In this document: piece after piece, positions 36,201 to 49,863 of the stretch
How the letters are laid out: every line of letters begins with the position of its first letter
How positions within the stretch are numbered: the first letter of the stretch is position 1
Assembly (NCBI GenBank): GCA_949752735.1
Contig: OX457053.1
Span: 22,509,818-22,573,817, forward strand
Source: Lumbricus terrestris
Taxonomy: Eukaryota; Annelida; Clitellata; Crassiclitellata; Lumbricidae
Length of the DNA stretch: 64,000 nucleotides
Direction: 5' to 3'
Notes under the pieces: generated by a model
The model's input: only the letters and a program-made list of their open reading frames with translations
The model's database searches: none
What the model was told of the DNA's origin: nothing
Position numbers and translations under genes: made by a program

Positions 36201-39200
36201 CTGCAGGCGAAGCGCTCAAGGTCAAGTTCAAGGTCGGAGTCGAAGGTCGAATTGCCGCCACAGGCAGGAATGACGCTCCGGTACTTTGCACGCCGGGAAG
36301 CGGAAATGGAAGCGTCCGAAGAAGCGTCGTTTCCGGTTTCGGCGGACGCGGTCCGCGTTCGGTGGAGGACAGGAAACGCGGCACCGGAAGCGGATGTCGG
36401 TCGACTGAGGCCGTGGACGCGGCTGCGAGGAACGAGGGCTTTCTGGACGTATGGCGGTTGCTGTTGGCAACGAAGGACTGGAGTGTTGTCCGGATTCTGG
36501 AGGATCCAGATGTCGTCCTCGTCGTCGGAACTGGCGGAACTGCAGGAACCAACTAGGAACATCGTTCTAAAGTTGGGGGAACCAGAGCTCTCTTAACGTT
36601 GGAACATCGTTCTAAAGTTGGGGGAACCAGAGTTCTCTTAACGTGCAGTTCTACACAAAATTAATTGCGCAGTTCTATATGGATTTCTGCAGTTGTAGAG
36701 AAGCGCTTCTGTGCAGTCAAAAAATAGTGAAAAAAAGTCATTGTCATCCAAATGGAAGTATAATTCACTCTGAAGGATGGGAAGGGAAAGAAGAAGTTGT
36801 GCAGTTCTAAATATTGCTTACAAGAAATCATGCGACGAACTGAATAGGATTTCCCAAAATAGAATGGACCAAGATCCCGGTATTCCTAACTGGAAAACGT
36901 CAAGATCTGGACAAAATTCCAAACTGACAAAGACTAGGAATAATTTGGGAAAGCGCACCTGAAAAGCCCAAAGACCTTTGGAATTCCTAAGTGAAGAGGA
37001 ACAAGATATCGAATTCCAGCTGAATAGGTTCAATGTTCTGAAAATTAAAAAACTGGACGGGACCAAGATTTGGCAATTCCTAGCTGCAAAGGACCAAGAT
37101 ATGAGAATTCCCAACTGCAACGGCCCAAAATATGGAAATTCTTAACTGGAAGGACCAAGATCCGGGTATTCCTAACTGGAAAGCACCATAATCTTGGAAT
37201 TGCTAACAGCAAAGAAGCAGCATACGAAAATTCAGAATGAAAAAGGGACTCCCAACTGGAAATGATCAAGTTCATGCAATTTCAAATTGGAAAGGACCAA
37301 AATTTCGGTATTTTGTAAAGTACCCGAAGTTCCACCAATAAAGGGATAAGTTAGTGGAATCCCAAATCATTATAATCTGACATAAACGAAATCGAATCTC
37401 TAAATGGATTAAAAACCGTCAATTTATTAGAAACTGGGAACAAAACGATCTGTGAATGGCACAAGATATCCAGAAAGATCCTTCAGCATCGATATGAACA
37501 ACATCTGGAAACACTGATCCAAACAGAACCTGGATCTGAACAAAACCCTGGATTCAAAACTGGATTCAAACAGCACTTGACTCGAATCCAAACAGTACCT
37601 GGATTCAGACAGTATTGGATCGAAAAGAGTACCAAGATCTAAACAATGCCTGGAACACAGCGGCATCTGAATTCAAGCAGTACCAAGATTTAAAGAGTAC
37701 CTGGACTCAACAGTACCTTTATCTGAACAGGATAAGAAAATTTAGAACAGTACCTGAATCTCAACATTACCCAGATTTAACCTGTGCCCAAACCTAGACA
37801 GTATTTGGATCTAAACAGTACTTGGATCTAAGCAATACTTGGATCTAAACAATACCTGGATTTCAAAATGACCAAGATTTAACATGTGCCCAAATCTAAA
37901 AATTCTGGATCTAAACAGTACTTGGATCTAAACAGTACTTGGATTTCACCATGACCAAGATTTAAAATGTGCCCAAATCTAAACAGTACCGGCTAAACAT
38001 TACTTGGATCTAAACAGTACCTGGATTTCAGCATGACCAAGATTTAACATGTACCCAAATCTAAACAGTACTGGATCTAAACACTGCTTGGATCTAAACA
38101 GTACTTGGATCAAACAAACAAAAAGAGTATTTGGATCTCAACAGTATTTGAAAGTAAACCGTGCCTGGAACAAAACAGTGCCTGGGTATGAGCTTAAACG
38201 TGGCTGTATAAAAACAGAGCCCAGGAATTCCATATCGCAAAGAGTATCTGGGTCACGAATTGCACACATTTGCTCCGTACCAGAATTCGTCAATATTTGA
38301 AACCGGAAATCTTGAACCAACCGTTTGTTGCTCAAGAATCCATTTTCTTCGACCATCAAATAACATCAGGGCGAAGATTCATTGTTGAAAAGTGGACATA
38401 ACTGTAAATCCAATGACATGTATGATGTCTGATTTAACATATTCGGAACACATTCGCATGATAAGTCACTTAGATTGTGATAAATCCTTTGGCACGATGC
38501 GAGTTAACATGTTCCAAATTCATTCGCATGATTAAGCAATTGACAGGATGTGCTACACCAATTCACATGAAGTCGGAGTTAACGTATTCGAAATCAAGTT
38601 GCATGATTAGTCACTTCATCATCTGTGATAAATCCATTCACATGAAGTGGGAGTTAACACAGCAATTCATCCGAGTGAATGTGCGACTGCATTCATTCAA
38701 TCATGTGCCGAATCAGCTAATCATGTGCCGGATCAGCTAATCATGTGCCTGATCAGCTAAACATGTGTCTGGTATGCTAATCCGTTCTAACTCCGTCCAT
38801 CACTAACACCCGTAAACGAGTCCAACATAATTAACATGACGAACACATTATTAAAGAGCCAACGCATTTCAAATCATGTTAACTGTATGATTATTACAAT
38901 CACTGAGCGCTCGATTAATCTGCAATAAAGCCACTAACGCTATTGCCATTTCACATGATCAACGTGTTTCATGCTTCACATGATAAACGATCTCTGCTAA
39001 TCAAATCTTGTAATCTTTGTCAATTCCATTCATCCTGTTGATAATCATCTACGGGATTCTTGATTAAGATCGACTCTTTCAACCAGCTCTTCTGCGCTGT
39101 CTTAATCATACGTAAAATGATTGCAGACTAATCCAATCTCAGAGTTCGCAACATGATCAAATCACGTGCATAGCGATGTTACATCTAATCATGTTAACCT

Positions 39201-40081
39201 AGCGATGTTACATCCAATCATGTTAACCTGGCGATGTTACATCCAATCATGTTAACCTAGCGATGTTGCATCCAATCATGTTAACCTAGCGATGTTACAT
39301 CCAATCATGTTAACCTCTCGTCAGTAATCTTCACCTAATAATTCCACACCTGGTCATATACCTGTACCAAAACAACAGTCAGCCGAATGATCTAATCTCT
39401 ACTAAATCCACTATAGCTTGCCTCGTCCGCTAATCTTCGCTCGTCCAATCACGCGCTTAATCCACTAATCTTCGCTAATCATTAACGTGCATAATCCATC
39501 AAGACTTGCCATTCTAATCGCATGCATAATCCGCAAGTATTCCATTGAAAATTTCCTATACACAGTTTCGAATAAACTTTCCACAGAAGCGGCCGCTAAA
39601 AGGAACGTAGAATTCCTAAACAACTGCTGAGGCAACAAGACTTTCCCGCTCAGCCTTCCATCCAACCATCCATCCTTCCAGCCATCCATCCATCCAGCCC
39701 CGTAACCATTCCTTACACAACCGAAAGCAATGGTTGTACGCTAGGTCTCATCGTCCTCCTTTTCCTCCTTCTTCTCCTCCTCCTTCTCCTCCTCCTCCTC
39801 CTCCCTCTCCTCCTTCTCCCTCTCCTCCTTCTCCTCCTTCTCCTCCTCTTCCTCCTCTATATCCTCCTCCTTCTCCTTCTGCCACCTACGCATTCCTTTT
39901 CCTTAGACAATTTCATCCGTTCTATCCTTTTCCACCCCCGCCCCCCACTTCCCTCCTCTTCTCCCTCCTCCAACTCTTCTCCTTCCTATAATTCCTCCAC
40001 CTTCTCATCCCACTCCCACGCACCTTCCACCTCCTTCTCACCACTCCTCATTTTCCTCCTTCTCCTCTCCTTCTTCTCCTT

Positions 40082-40112
<31 letters not shown>

Positions 40113-40960
40113 ACCTCTTCCTCCAGATTGCATGACCCGCACCAAGCCCCCCCCCCCATCGGCCCAACCCACTCACCCACCACCCTTTGCATGAGGGTCA
40201 CGAATTCAACGCAATCCAACGGGGCAGACGCCAACCCGGTCGTGGCGCGCAAGCACCTGCATATGCGCAACGGCGCGCATCTCACCGATATTTCATCGCC
40301 TATAGTAGTATACCAACGAGACGCTAGCACGAACGATCGGAAACAGAGGCCGCGAATTGCTCCCAGCTTCCCTCCCCCTCCTTCCCATTCCCATTCCATC
40401 GCATACACCCCTCTTCCTCCTCGTCTTTTTCCTCCTCATCCTCCTTCTCAATCCCGCTCCATGGAGCCCTGAATAGGCCCTCCCTCGCATACCATCATGC
40501 CAGCCGCGGCGGGTACCTAGAAAGTAAACATCCCACCGCACCTATATACACGGACACCAGTCTCTACCTTGCAAAAGAATACCACCGTAATGCATACAGG
40601 AACAGGCAGCTTATCGGATCACGTGCATATATATATATAAGATATATATAATTATATATATAATTATATATACATATATATAAAAGACATGTATATTATA
40701 TATTTATATATATATATTTGTGTGTATATTATGTATATATGCATATCCTGCATCCTTCCATACGTCCGTCTGCCTGTCTGTGTCTGTCAGTCTGCTTAAT
40801 TTGTCTATAATAATAATTATACTTCTGTAGGTTACTAAATCGACGAAGAATGTTCCAACATTGAAAGGAAGTCAGTAGAGATTGCCACTTTATACGAAGC
40901 CTGAGTGCTGCATTCTTTCTTAACGGCAACTTTTATAGCTTTACTTCTCTGCCAATGTTC

Positions 40961-41002
<42 letters not shown>

Positions 41003-42867
41003 ACCTCCGTCTGTATATATATATACACTCGGGTTCTAAGACAGTTACCCTGGACAACAACTACACACCCCACCCCCCCACAACTACCCCGTGCCAATAA
41101 TCCCCTGGACAACTACCCCGTGCCACTCAGTTGTAACACTAAGTTGTATCTCAGTTGGCTGGGGGTTATTGTCATGGGGGTAATTGTCCGGGGAGTTATT
41201 GGCACAGGGGTAATTGGCACGGGGTAATTGGCACGGAGGTAGTTGTCCAGGGGTAATTGTCCGGGGGCAATTGTCCAGTTACCATATACCCGGTATCTGA
41301 GTATCTCTACCTTTGTTTCCCTGTCCGTCTCTGTCTATCTGTCAGTCTCTTTTCTGTCTCCCTCTCTGTCTGTCTCTCTGTCTGTCTCTCAGTCTGTCTC
41401 CTTGTCTGTCTCTGTCTGTCTCTCTGTATATCTCTGTCTGTCCCTCTCACCGTCTCTATCGCTCTCCATCCCCGTCCCTCCATCGTTCTCTCCCTCTCCC
41501 TCCCTCCCTCTCTCGCTCCTCCCTCTGTCCCTCCCTCTCTCTCTCTCTCTCGCCGTCTCTCTCACTTCATGTATAATTATATAATAGGTAATTAGTTACG
41601 CCATGAAATAAACCCACTCTTAAAACCTAACAGCACAATACATCTATATTATAATTCCGAAATTCCATATGTTTGTTTGTTTGTTTATTTGTTTGTACGC
41701 TTTTACTCTCCCCTGCAGAATAGGCTCGGAAATGAAACAGCGTCGGTTTAAAACAATTATTGATATCGATTCTTACCCAAATTATAAGGTCATATCAACT
41801 ATTTTCAGGTTTTAACTCACTTTAAAACAAGAAATATTTGCGTTTTAAGACAGATTTCATGATCATCAATAAATGATAACGCTGGCACTTTGGTGAAGAG
41901 AATACTCCGCATGACGTCATACCCGCCCAGTAATAATATCCGTAGCGCCCCGCAGGGACGGGTTACGTTTGGCTTTTTGGAGAAGCGAGGTGGGGTGGAG
42001 GGTTGGCGAAAACCCGAAATTTAGCAGTCAACGATGGGTACCAGAGTGGGGAAGTGTTTAAAACCCGAAATTTCACTTTAGAACTCGAGTTATTAGCGTT
42101 TTAAGACAGAAGCGTTTTAAAACAGATTTCATCGCTCACGCGTTGGTAAACAGTATCGAGCTTCAGTAAAAGAGTCTACAACCCGAATGACGTCATACAA
42201 GCCCAGTAATAATTTCCCTAGCGGGGCGTGTTACGTTTGGCTTTTTGGGGAAGCGGGGTGGGGTAGAGGGTTGGCGAAAACTCGAAATTTAGCGGTCAAC
42301 GTTGGGTGCCATAGGGGAGTGGTGTTTAAAACCCTAAATTTCCCGGGCAACGCCGGGTTACACATCTAGTTGTATATAAATGTAACTGTATCTTGGACTA
42401 CTAATACTTTGCAGTTTTCTCGATAGCGGGGAAGATATAGCGACGTTTCTCGGTACACAACAACACTTCGCCATTTTCATGGTCACATCTCTTTCCGGGA
42501 TACTGCAGCTGGCAAGATTAATTCATGTGGTTATTAATAGTTATCACACGGTATAAGCTTACCTGTCGGTAGGACGTCTGATGGATATATAGCAAGTCAA
42601 GAAACCCTCCCGGGAATATAATTATAGAAACGATCAGGCAATATAAATAACGCATAAATAGGCCAATATGTATGTAATCCCGAACTATAATATCACAGAT
42701 GAATAAATGTGTATGCTATTATATAGCTTATGTAGCGGCATTTTTACGCGTATGCATATACAGGAATTGACATTATAAACAAAAAGACTTACGTGTATGT
42801 ACTGTATATAGATGGTCGTGTATACATTTATGAAAGCCAGGCATATAGATATAACGTAAATGCATTA

Positions 42868-42928
<61 letters not shown>

Positions 42929-44228
42929 GTTAAAGAAGAATTGCACTCTTATATAATATGCTAGCCTTAGAGGCAGCCAGATATATGAAAAATGATAGCG
43001 ACTAAGTTTCATAGCCTCGGCATGTGAGAGCGAGTGGCCACAGGTCAATATAATATTTTCTCAGCTGAAAAGAGAGTCCTCATAGTTCCTTTTGCTGGCA
43101 TTGCACTACTGCTGCTACCATGAAGAATCGAGCCTTCTCTGTGGTTGGCCCAGTGGTTTGGAATGCCTTCCTTTATAGATCCGCCTACACCCTAGGACTC
43201 TACCAGGATCCATCCTTACCAAACTTAAAACTGGGCTTTTTTATGAGTGCTGGAGTCCGGAGCGCCTCTGAGTAGTTTCTTGCTGAAGGGACGATATATA
43301 TACATTTCTGAATGAATGAATGAATGAATGAATGAATGAATGAATGAATGAATGAATGAATGAATGAATGAATGAATGAATGAATGAATGAATGAATGAA
43401 TGAATGAATGAATATACAGTTCACATTATATTATGTATACTGCATAGATATTTATACACGTGTTTAGCAACGGCATAACACATAAATATACAACTGTTGT
43501 TATAATTAAACAGGCTCACTGTTTCTATGCTTTTATTCGTTTGCTTATCGTTAACCTGTCGGGGTTTCGGTCGTAAACAGGAAGACGAATCTCCTTCTGA
43601 TGATTATGAACATTGAACTCAATTCACACACACGATCAGACATCAAAGGTCCGATCTGAAAAGGGAGTGCATGGTAGAGGAATTGTTGGAGAGGGAGCAG
43701 GGGAAGATGGGAAGGAGGTATGAGGCGCCAGGTCTTGGCGGGTGGAGGCTAGGGAGAGGCGGTGAGACGCTGTGGACGGACTCCTAGGGGCCTTCAGTGG
43801 TAAACAGAGAGAAATAACAGCAGGTGAGAGGAAAAGAGAGGCAGTAAGGTCAGACAATGCAAGGTATGGGCCTACTGTAATGTAGGTAAGTCGAGGTAAA
43901 CTGTAATCGAAGGTTATAAGGTACAGCAAGGCAAGTTAAAGGCTGAAATTGTATAAGGTATGGGAAGGCCAGCAAAGGTATGCTATGGTAAGTAAGCACG
44001 TTTCTTAAGTATGCCTACTTTACACATCATGTTAAGTGATATACATGTAAGTGGCGTGATACATCCATATAGGCCTACGCAAACATACAAACACATAGGC
44101 CTACACACAAATATATATATATATATACATATATACACAAGCCCAAATACATGCAAACATACATACATACATACACATATATGTATATACATTATAAACA
44201 CACAAATACACACACAATCATATACACA

Positions 44229-44270
<42 letters not shown>

Positions 44271-47200
44271 TGCGGTCCATGGGTTCAGTGCCCGTTGGTG
44301 TCAATCGCATGTTTCACAATTCGTCTCCATTTGTCTCTCTCTAGCGCCATTTTGCTAAGTTTGTAGACAACAGAAATCAATCGTATGAAAGCACACATAT
44401 ACACACAATGTCATACATGTACGCATACACACAGCCATGCACATACATACATACATACACATACATACATGTATACACACATACATGCATACATACAGTA
44501 TCTGATAAAGCAAATTTGGTCAAAGCAAGCCAAGGAAACCTCTTGTAGAGTACGGCCAGCTAAGATAAGAAAGGGAAATATCCGTCATATTGAAAATTTC
44601 GAGAAAGGTCAATGAGATCGCATTATATGCTGACATTTTAGAAGACGCTTCAAAGCTTAAGTGTTTCTCAGCTGAAATTATTGTCTCTCAATCGCCAGAT
44701 GGCGGTCCGTTCTCAAGACGGCGTCACAGAACGGCTCTACGAGATCATTAAATTAGACACCTTTATAATGTCTCTAGTTTATTTTATATAATCAAATTTC
44801 TCACAGCTATTTTGCAATAATCGTTCTCTCTCTATACTGTCTTGTATCGTACATTTTGTGTTTTGTCGTTAATGGCAGGGATGCCACTCATAGCTTTTCC
44901 CACCTAGATCTAGGTTTTTCGGTCTTTTCTAGGTTTCTAGTTTTTTTTAGTCAAGGTCTAGCTTTTTCTCACGGCGGTTTTTCGACTTAATAAGTAAAAA
45001 TTTATTTTTTTAAAAGTGAAAATGCACAAAAGACGTGAAAAAATCGAAAATTTTGTGAATTTGGACCAAAAATTGTAAATTTTGGAGCGAAAGACTAAAA
45101 AAGAAGGTCATCAGAATTTTTTCCGGGAAAGAAAAGACAGTAAATTTTAATCATCGGACGACTAAAAAAGGTCGTCAGAAATTTCAAACCGGAAAATTGG
45201 GGAAATCTATGTATTTTACAGGGAAATCGTCAATCTAGCCCTTTTCTAGTCCTTTTTTCGACCGGATCTGACCTTTTTCAAAATCCAGAGTGGCATTCCT
45301 GGTAGGCACGCTTTTATCTTCCAGCTCAATGTGAGGCAACTCCGATTTATCGTTCTGCTCAATTTTTCTTATATTTCTTATCGCACGCTTTCAAACTCTC
45401 ATTACCAGAACGAGGTCGTGACGCCTGGAAAATACACAGCGTGTCTCCCAGGCCCCCAGGGCAGGGGCGGATCCAGGGGGGCTATCCGGCCATGTCCCCC
45501 ATTAAACAATTGTATGGGACATGGCCCCCTATTTGGTTTCAACAAGCCATACAATAACTGCAGCGGGAGAGAAAAGCAGGATACCATTACTCCCGACCAT
45601 AATGACTGATGACTAAAAAAGGTCAACTATTTTGGCGGCTAAAATTGTATCTTTTTTATGGGAAATTGGACGAATGACTAAAAGAAAGGTCATCAGATTT
45701 TTCGGCGACGAAGAATAAATTTTTCCCTGTCACAACAAGAACCGAAAATTTTGCCCCCTTCGAAAATATCTGTATCCGCCCTAGTCCCAGGGTAACTCGT
45801 CCGAGGCTAAGACTTATACAGCGCTAGGATTACTAGGCTTACATCAAGTCTAGGCATTGCCAACAGCGCTGAACAATTTTACTGTGTGGTCGAAAAATGT
45901 CGACCCATCAAGATGAAATAACTGGGTGGTCGGGAAAATGGTAACCCAAATCTACTTCATCACGTCCCTGCCTACGTCACTGCAAGAACTGTATAGGGAT
46001 TGAATGATGAATGGTCCCTGAGCTCCGGGAAGCGCGGTGGGATCGGGTTTATTAGATTCCTGTCGAGAGAGAGAAGTAATCTGCCAGAGGATAAAGGTCG
46101 CGTTATGATGAGATGACCTGGCCGAAATTTGTGGACTTCCTTAAAGCAGTATCTGAATGGACGCCGATGTTATCACTGATACCACAGTATAAATAACAAA
46201 CAGTACGTGTACTCACGTTGCTGCCTGTTGCCTACTTTTCTTTGGTCACGTGGCTAGCCTCCATTTTGGCAGCAAATTGCCAGCATAGACATCATATATC
46301 ACTATTATTAGTATTCTTCGCTGCGAAAATGGCGGATGACAATGGGCAGGGCCAGCCTCACTTTCAAATCTCGTCACATATTCTGACGACAGCAAGGTCC
46401 GAAGTCGACACACTGTTTGTTATTTATACTGTGCTGATATATATACTTCGGTAATGTGTGCAAGAGGTAAATACGGTAAGTTATAAAGAAAGTAAATGGT
46501 AAGGTAAAGGGGACGGTAACTAAGGTCAGATAGCGAGCAGGTAAAAGAAAAGGAAGTGGGGTGAAACGGTAAGTAAAGTAGAGACAGGGCTAAGTACGCA
46601 AGGTCTGTAGCAACTATAGCAAGGTACTTCTAGGATGCCTTATATGTCTTCTTAATTATTTGTCATGTCCATCTTTGCTTCACCATACAATATATAGGTG
46701 GTGTGTGCATATTAATCATGTATTAAGTCAAATAATTGTGTGTTTCGAATGCCTTTAAGTAGCATAGGTCTATGCACTTTAAGTAAGTAGGAAAATTAGA
46801 GAGGATTGAGAGAAGGTATGATTACCACTTTCTTACTACCAGTACTCGTCAACATATCAACATTCATACCTCAAAGGGTGGCAACCTAGTTAGCAGTTAT
46901 TAGCAACTGCATTGGGCAGCACCATGTGTATAACGAATGTCCTATAGGTGATGCAGAGATTTATAGATTACAACTAGATTAGATCATTTAATGCCATTCT
47001 AAATTAGGTCACAGGAGATTTAGTAAAGATTAGCTAAGATAATTACCCATGATTAGATTAGATTAGATTTTGACAGCATGAAATGATAGACTTAGATTTT
47101 CAGACTTTGGTTCAAGTGCTATAAAATAGAAGTCCATATAGAGCAAGACAGAGAGCTTAGGTGTAGATGAGAGATTGGTGAAACGGATACGTGGACCGGA

Positions 47201-49682
47201 GTCGAACCTAATTACCAGTAATCTGGGACGGAATGAGTCTTAGGGTGGGACAAAGGGGAAGGTTTCAAGGAACAGCGGGAGCCATGCAGAATGACTCAAG
47301 CATCCAAAGCCAGGTGGGGTCTAGACTTATAATGAATGATGACAGAGACAGACAGACAAACACACAGATACACATACAGACACACAGACAAATGCTGATT
47401 GCGGACAGATAGACATACATGCATACATACATACATGCATACACACATACATAAATGCATGCATACTTATTGTTGTACAGTCATGCAGACATATAGACAG
47501 ACATACAGACAGACACAAAGACGTACAAAATCACCGAAAGATGGACAAGACAAGCAAGTTTCACATGTGGCTTTCAGACGCTTCTAAAATTACAACATAT
47601 TGCTACATATATTATATATAGACAGATAGACAGAGAGCTGGACAGACGGATGGACAGATAGAGAAATAGCTGGACAGACGGATGGACAGATAGACAGATA
47701 TCTGGGCAGGCGAATAGACAGTCAGACAGATAGCTGCACAGACGAATGGACAGATAGACAGTTAGATGGACAGACGGATGGACAGATAGAGAAATAGCTG
47801 GACAGACGGATGGACAGATAGCTGGACAGACGGATGGACATAATTATAGACAGATAGCTGGACAGACGGATGGACAGATAGATATAGCTGGACAGTCGGA
47901 TGGACAGATAGACAGATAGCTGGACAGACGGATGGACATATAGACAGATAGCTGGACAGACGGATGGACAGATAGATAGCTGGACAGTCGGATGGACAGA
48001 TAGACAGATAGCTGGACAGACGGATGGACATATAGACAGATAGCTGGACAGACAGAGAAATTCAATTAATTAGTGAAACGACAATTAAGCTGAAATGTTG
48101 ATTGCAGAAAGTGTTACCTCCTGTGCCTGCTTTTCCTCCGCCTGAAAATAGAACAACAGAAAATGTAAGTAAAGGTAATCACTAATTTAAGTAATTTAGT
48201 CACTAATTTAAGTAATTTAACCACTAATTTAAGTAATTTAGTCACTAATTTAAATATGAGAGCCAATAATTTAAGTAAATTAGTCACCAATTTAAGAAAT
48301 TTAGTCGCTAATTTCAGTAATTTAGCCACTAATTTAAATAATTTAGTCACTAATTTAAGTAGAGTAATCACTAATTGTTCATGCGCCTGTAGTAACCTAA
48401 ATTCTGCAGTTGATGAATCAGTAAGTCTAGTAAGAAGAAATGACAAGTAGGTAATTCGAATTAATTCTGCTTAAATTTATCCCTCATTTATTAATTTTAT
48501 TCTATATTGGTATGGTGTTTAAAATGCTTACGAATTAATTCGCTAGTTTCAAATGTTACCAATTATTTTGCATAAACAATTGCTTTGTTTTTCACGTACA
48601 TGGCTACCACCCCCCCCTCGTCAGCAGAACGGTGGTCCATTAAGGGTTTCTCTCTGGTCCATTAAGGGTTTTTCTCCCTTTGCCTGTTGTTGACCAATAT
48701 ATATAATTATATATATATATATTATATATATATAGGTTATTTATGTATAATATATGTTATGAAACTTATGTTTGTGAGATGCTTAAAGCAATAAGTTTTG
48801 AGTTATGGTTATAGGATTAACTCTTTCGGGGATTGCAACAATGGCCTAATTCCGAAAATGACGCTAATTATAATTATTGTCACCAAACATCGTCATTGTT
48901 ATCGTCGTCATCATCATCATCATCATCATCATCACCATCATCATCATCACCGACGATGACGATGCAATTGCTATATTATCACCGTTGTCGTTTTCGTGAC
49001 CACGGTGTATTGCTTTGCAGTAATGTATCTATTTCGCAGTAAGTCATTTGGCTATAGGGAGTAGCTTAAAAGTGGAGTAGAAATAGTACAACGACGTTCT
49101 TTATTCTTACATAAACTACAAAATTAATGGAATATTTTGTAAGCCAGTCTTTGGAGAAATCGAATTGGTGCTGGACCTCAAAATCTCCATTGGTCAACTC
49201 TGAAATGGATGGGAATTCCTGGGAAATTCGAACTCCTCTGGCTACGAATTTATCAGCTCGAGTCCCGTTAACGCCACGACATCAAAGCCGATAGGTTGCC
49301 AACCGTCCACACTCGTAATCCGCTAGATGGACGGGCGGCTGAATCCACTAAACCGTATGGTGTGGTGTAACGGCTGTTAGCATCGGCTGTGTTGACAGAC
49401 CTACCCGCTGGCAATCCAAATATATTCTGGCTCGACAAAGACTGGAAGGCATAACAGACTCACCGTAGAGTAAACAGAGGAGGAGCTCGACATGAGCGAC
49501 AGCGATGACCCGTGAGCTAGAAAACAAACGCAGAAACGTCTTCAACGATTTATCGTCAATCGATCGGCCGCCATTTTGTTGCTCTCAAAACGCGCACAGC
49601 TCCTAATGGCCAGCTCAACGATTTTCTCCAATTGCAACAGAACTACCAGGGCAGAGAGAGAGACAGACAGATACGGAAGATG

Positions 49683-49734
<52 letters not shown>

Positions 49735-49824
49735 GCAGCTCTTAACGGCCAGTTCAACGATTTTCTCCAATTGCAACAAACCTACCAGGGCAGAGAGAGA
49801 CAGACAGACAGAGACGGAAGATGG

Positions 49825-49863
<39 letters not shown>

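Noticed and set aside
39734..40472. Pro/Ser-rich and Glu/Lys-rich frames on both strands
   Set aside because: Translations of the homopyrimidine/homopurine tract.
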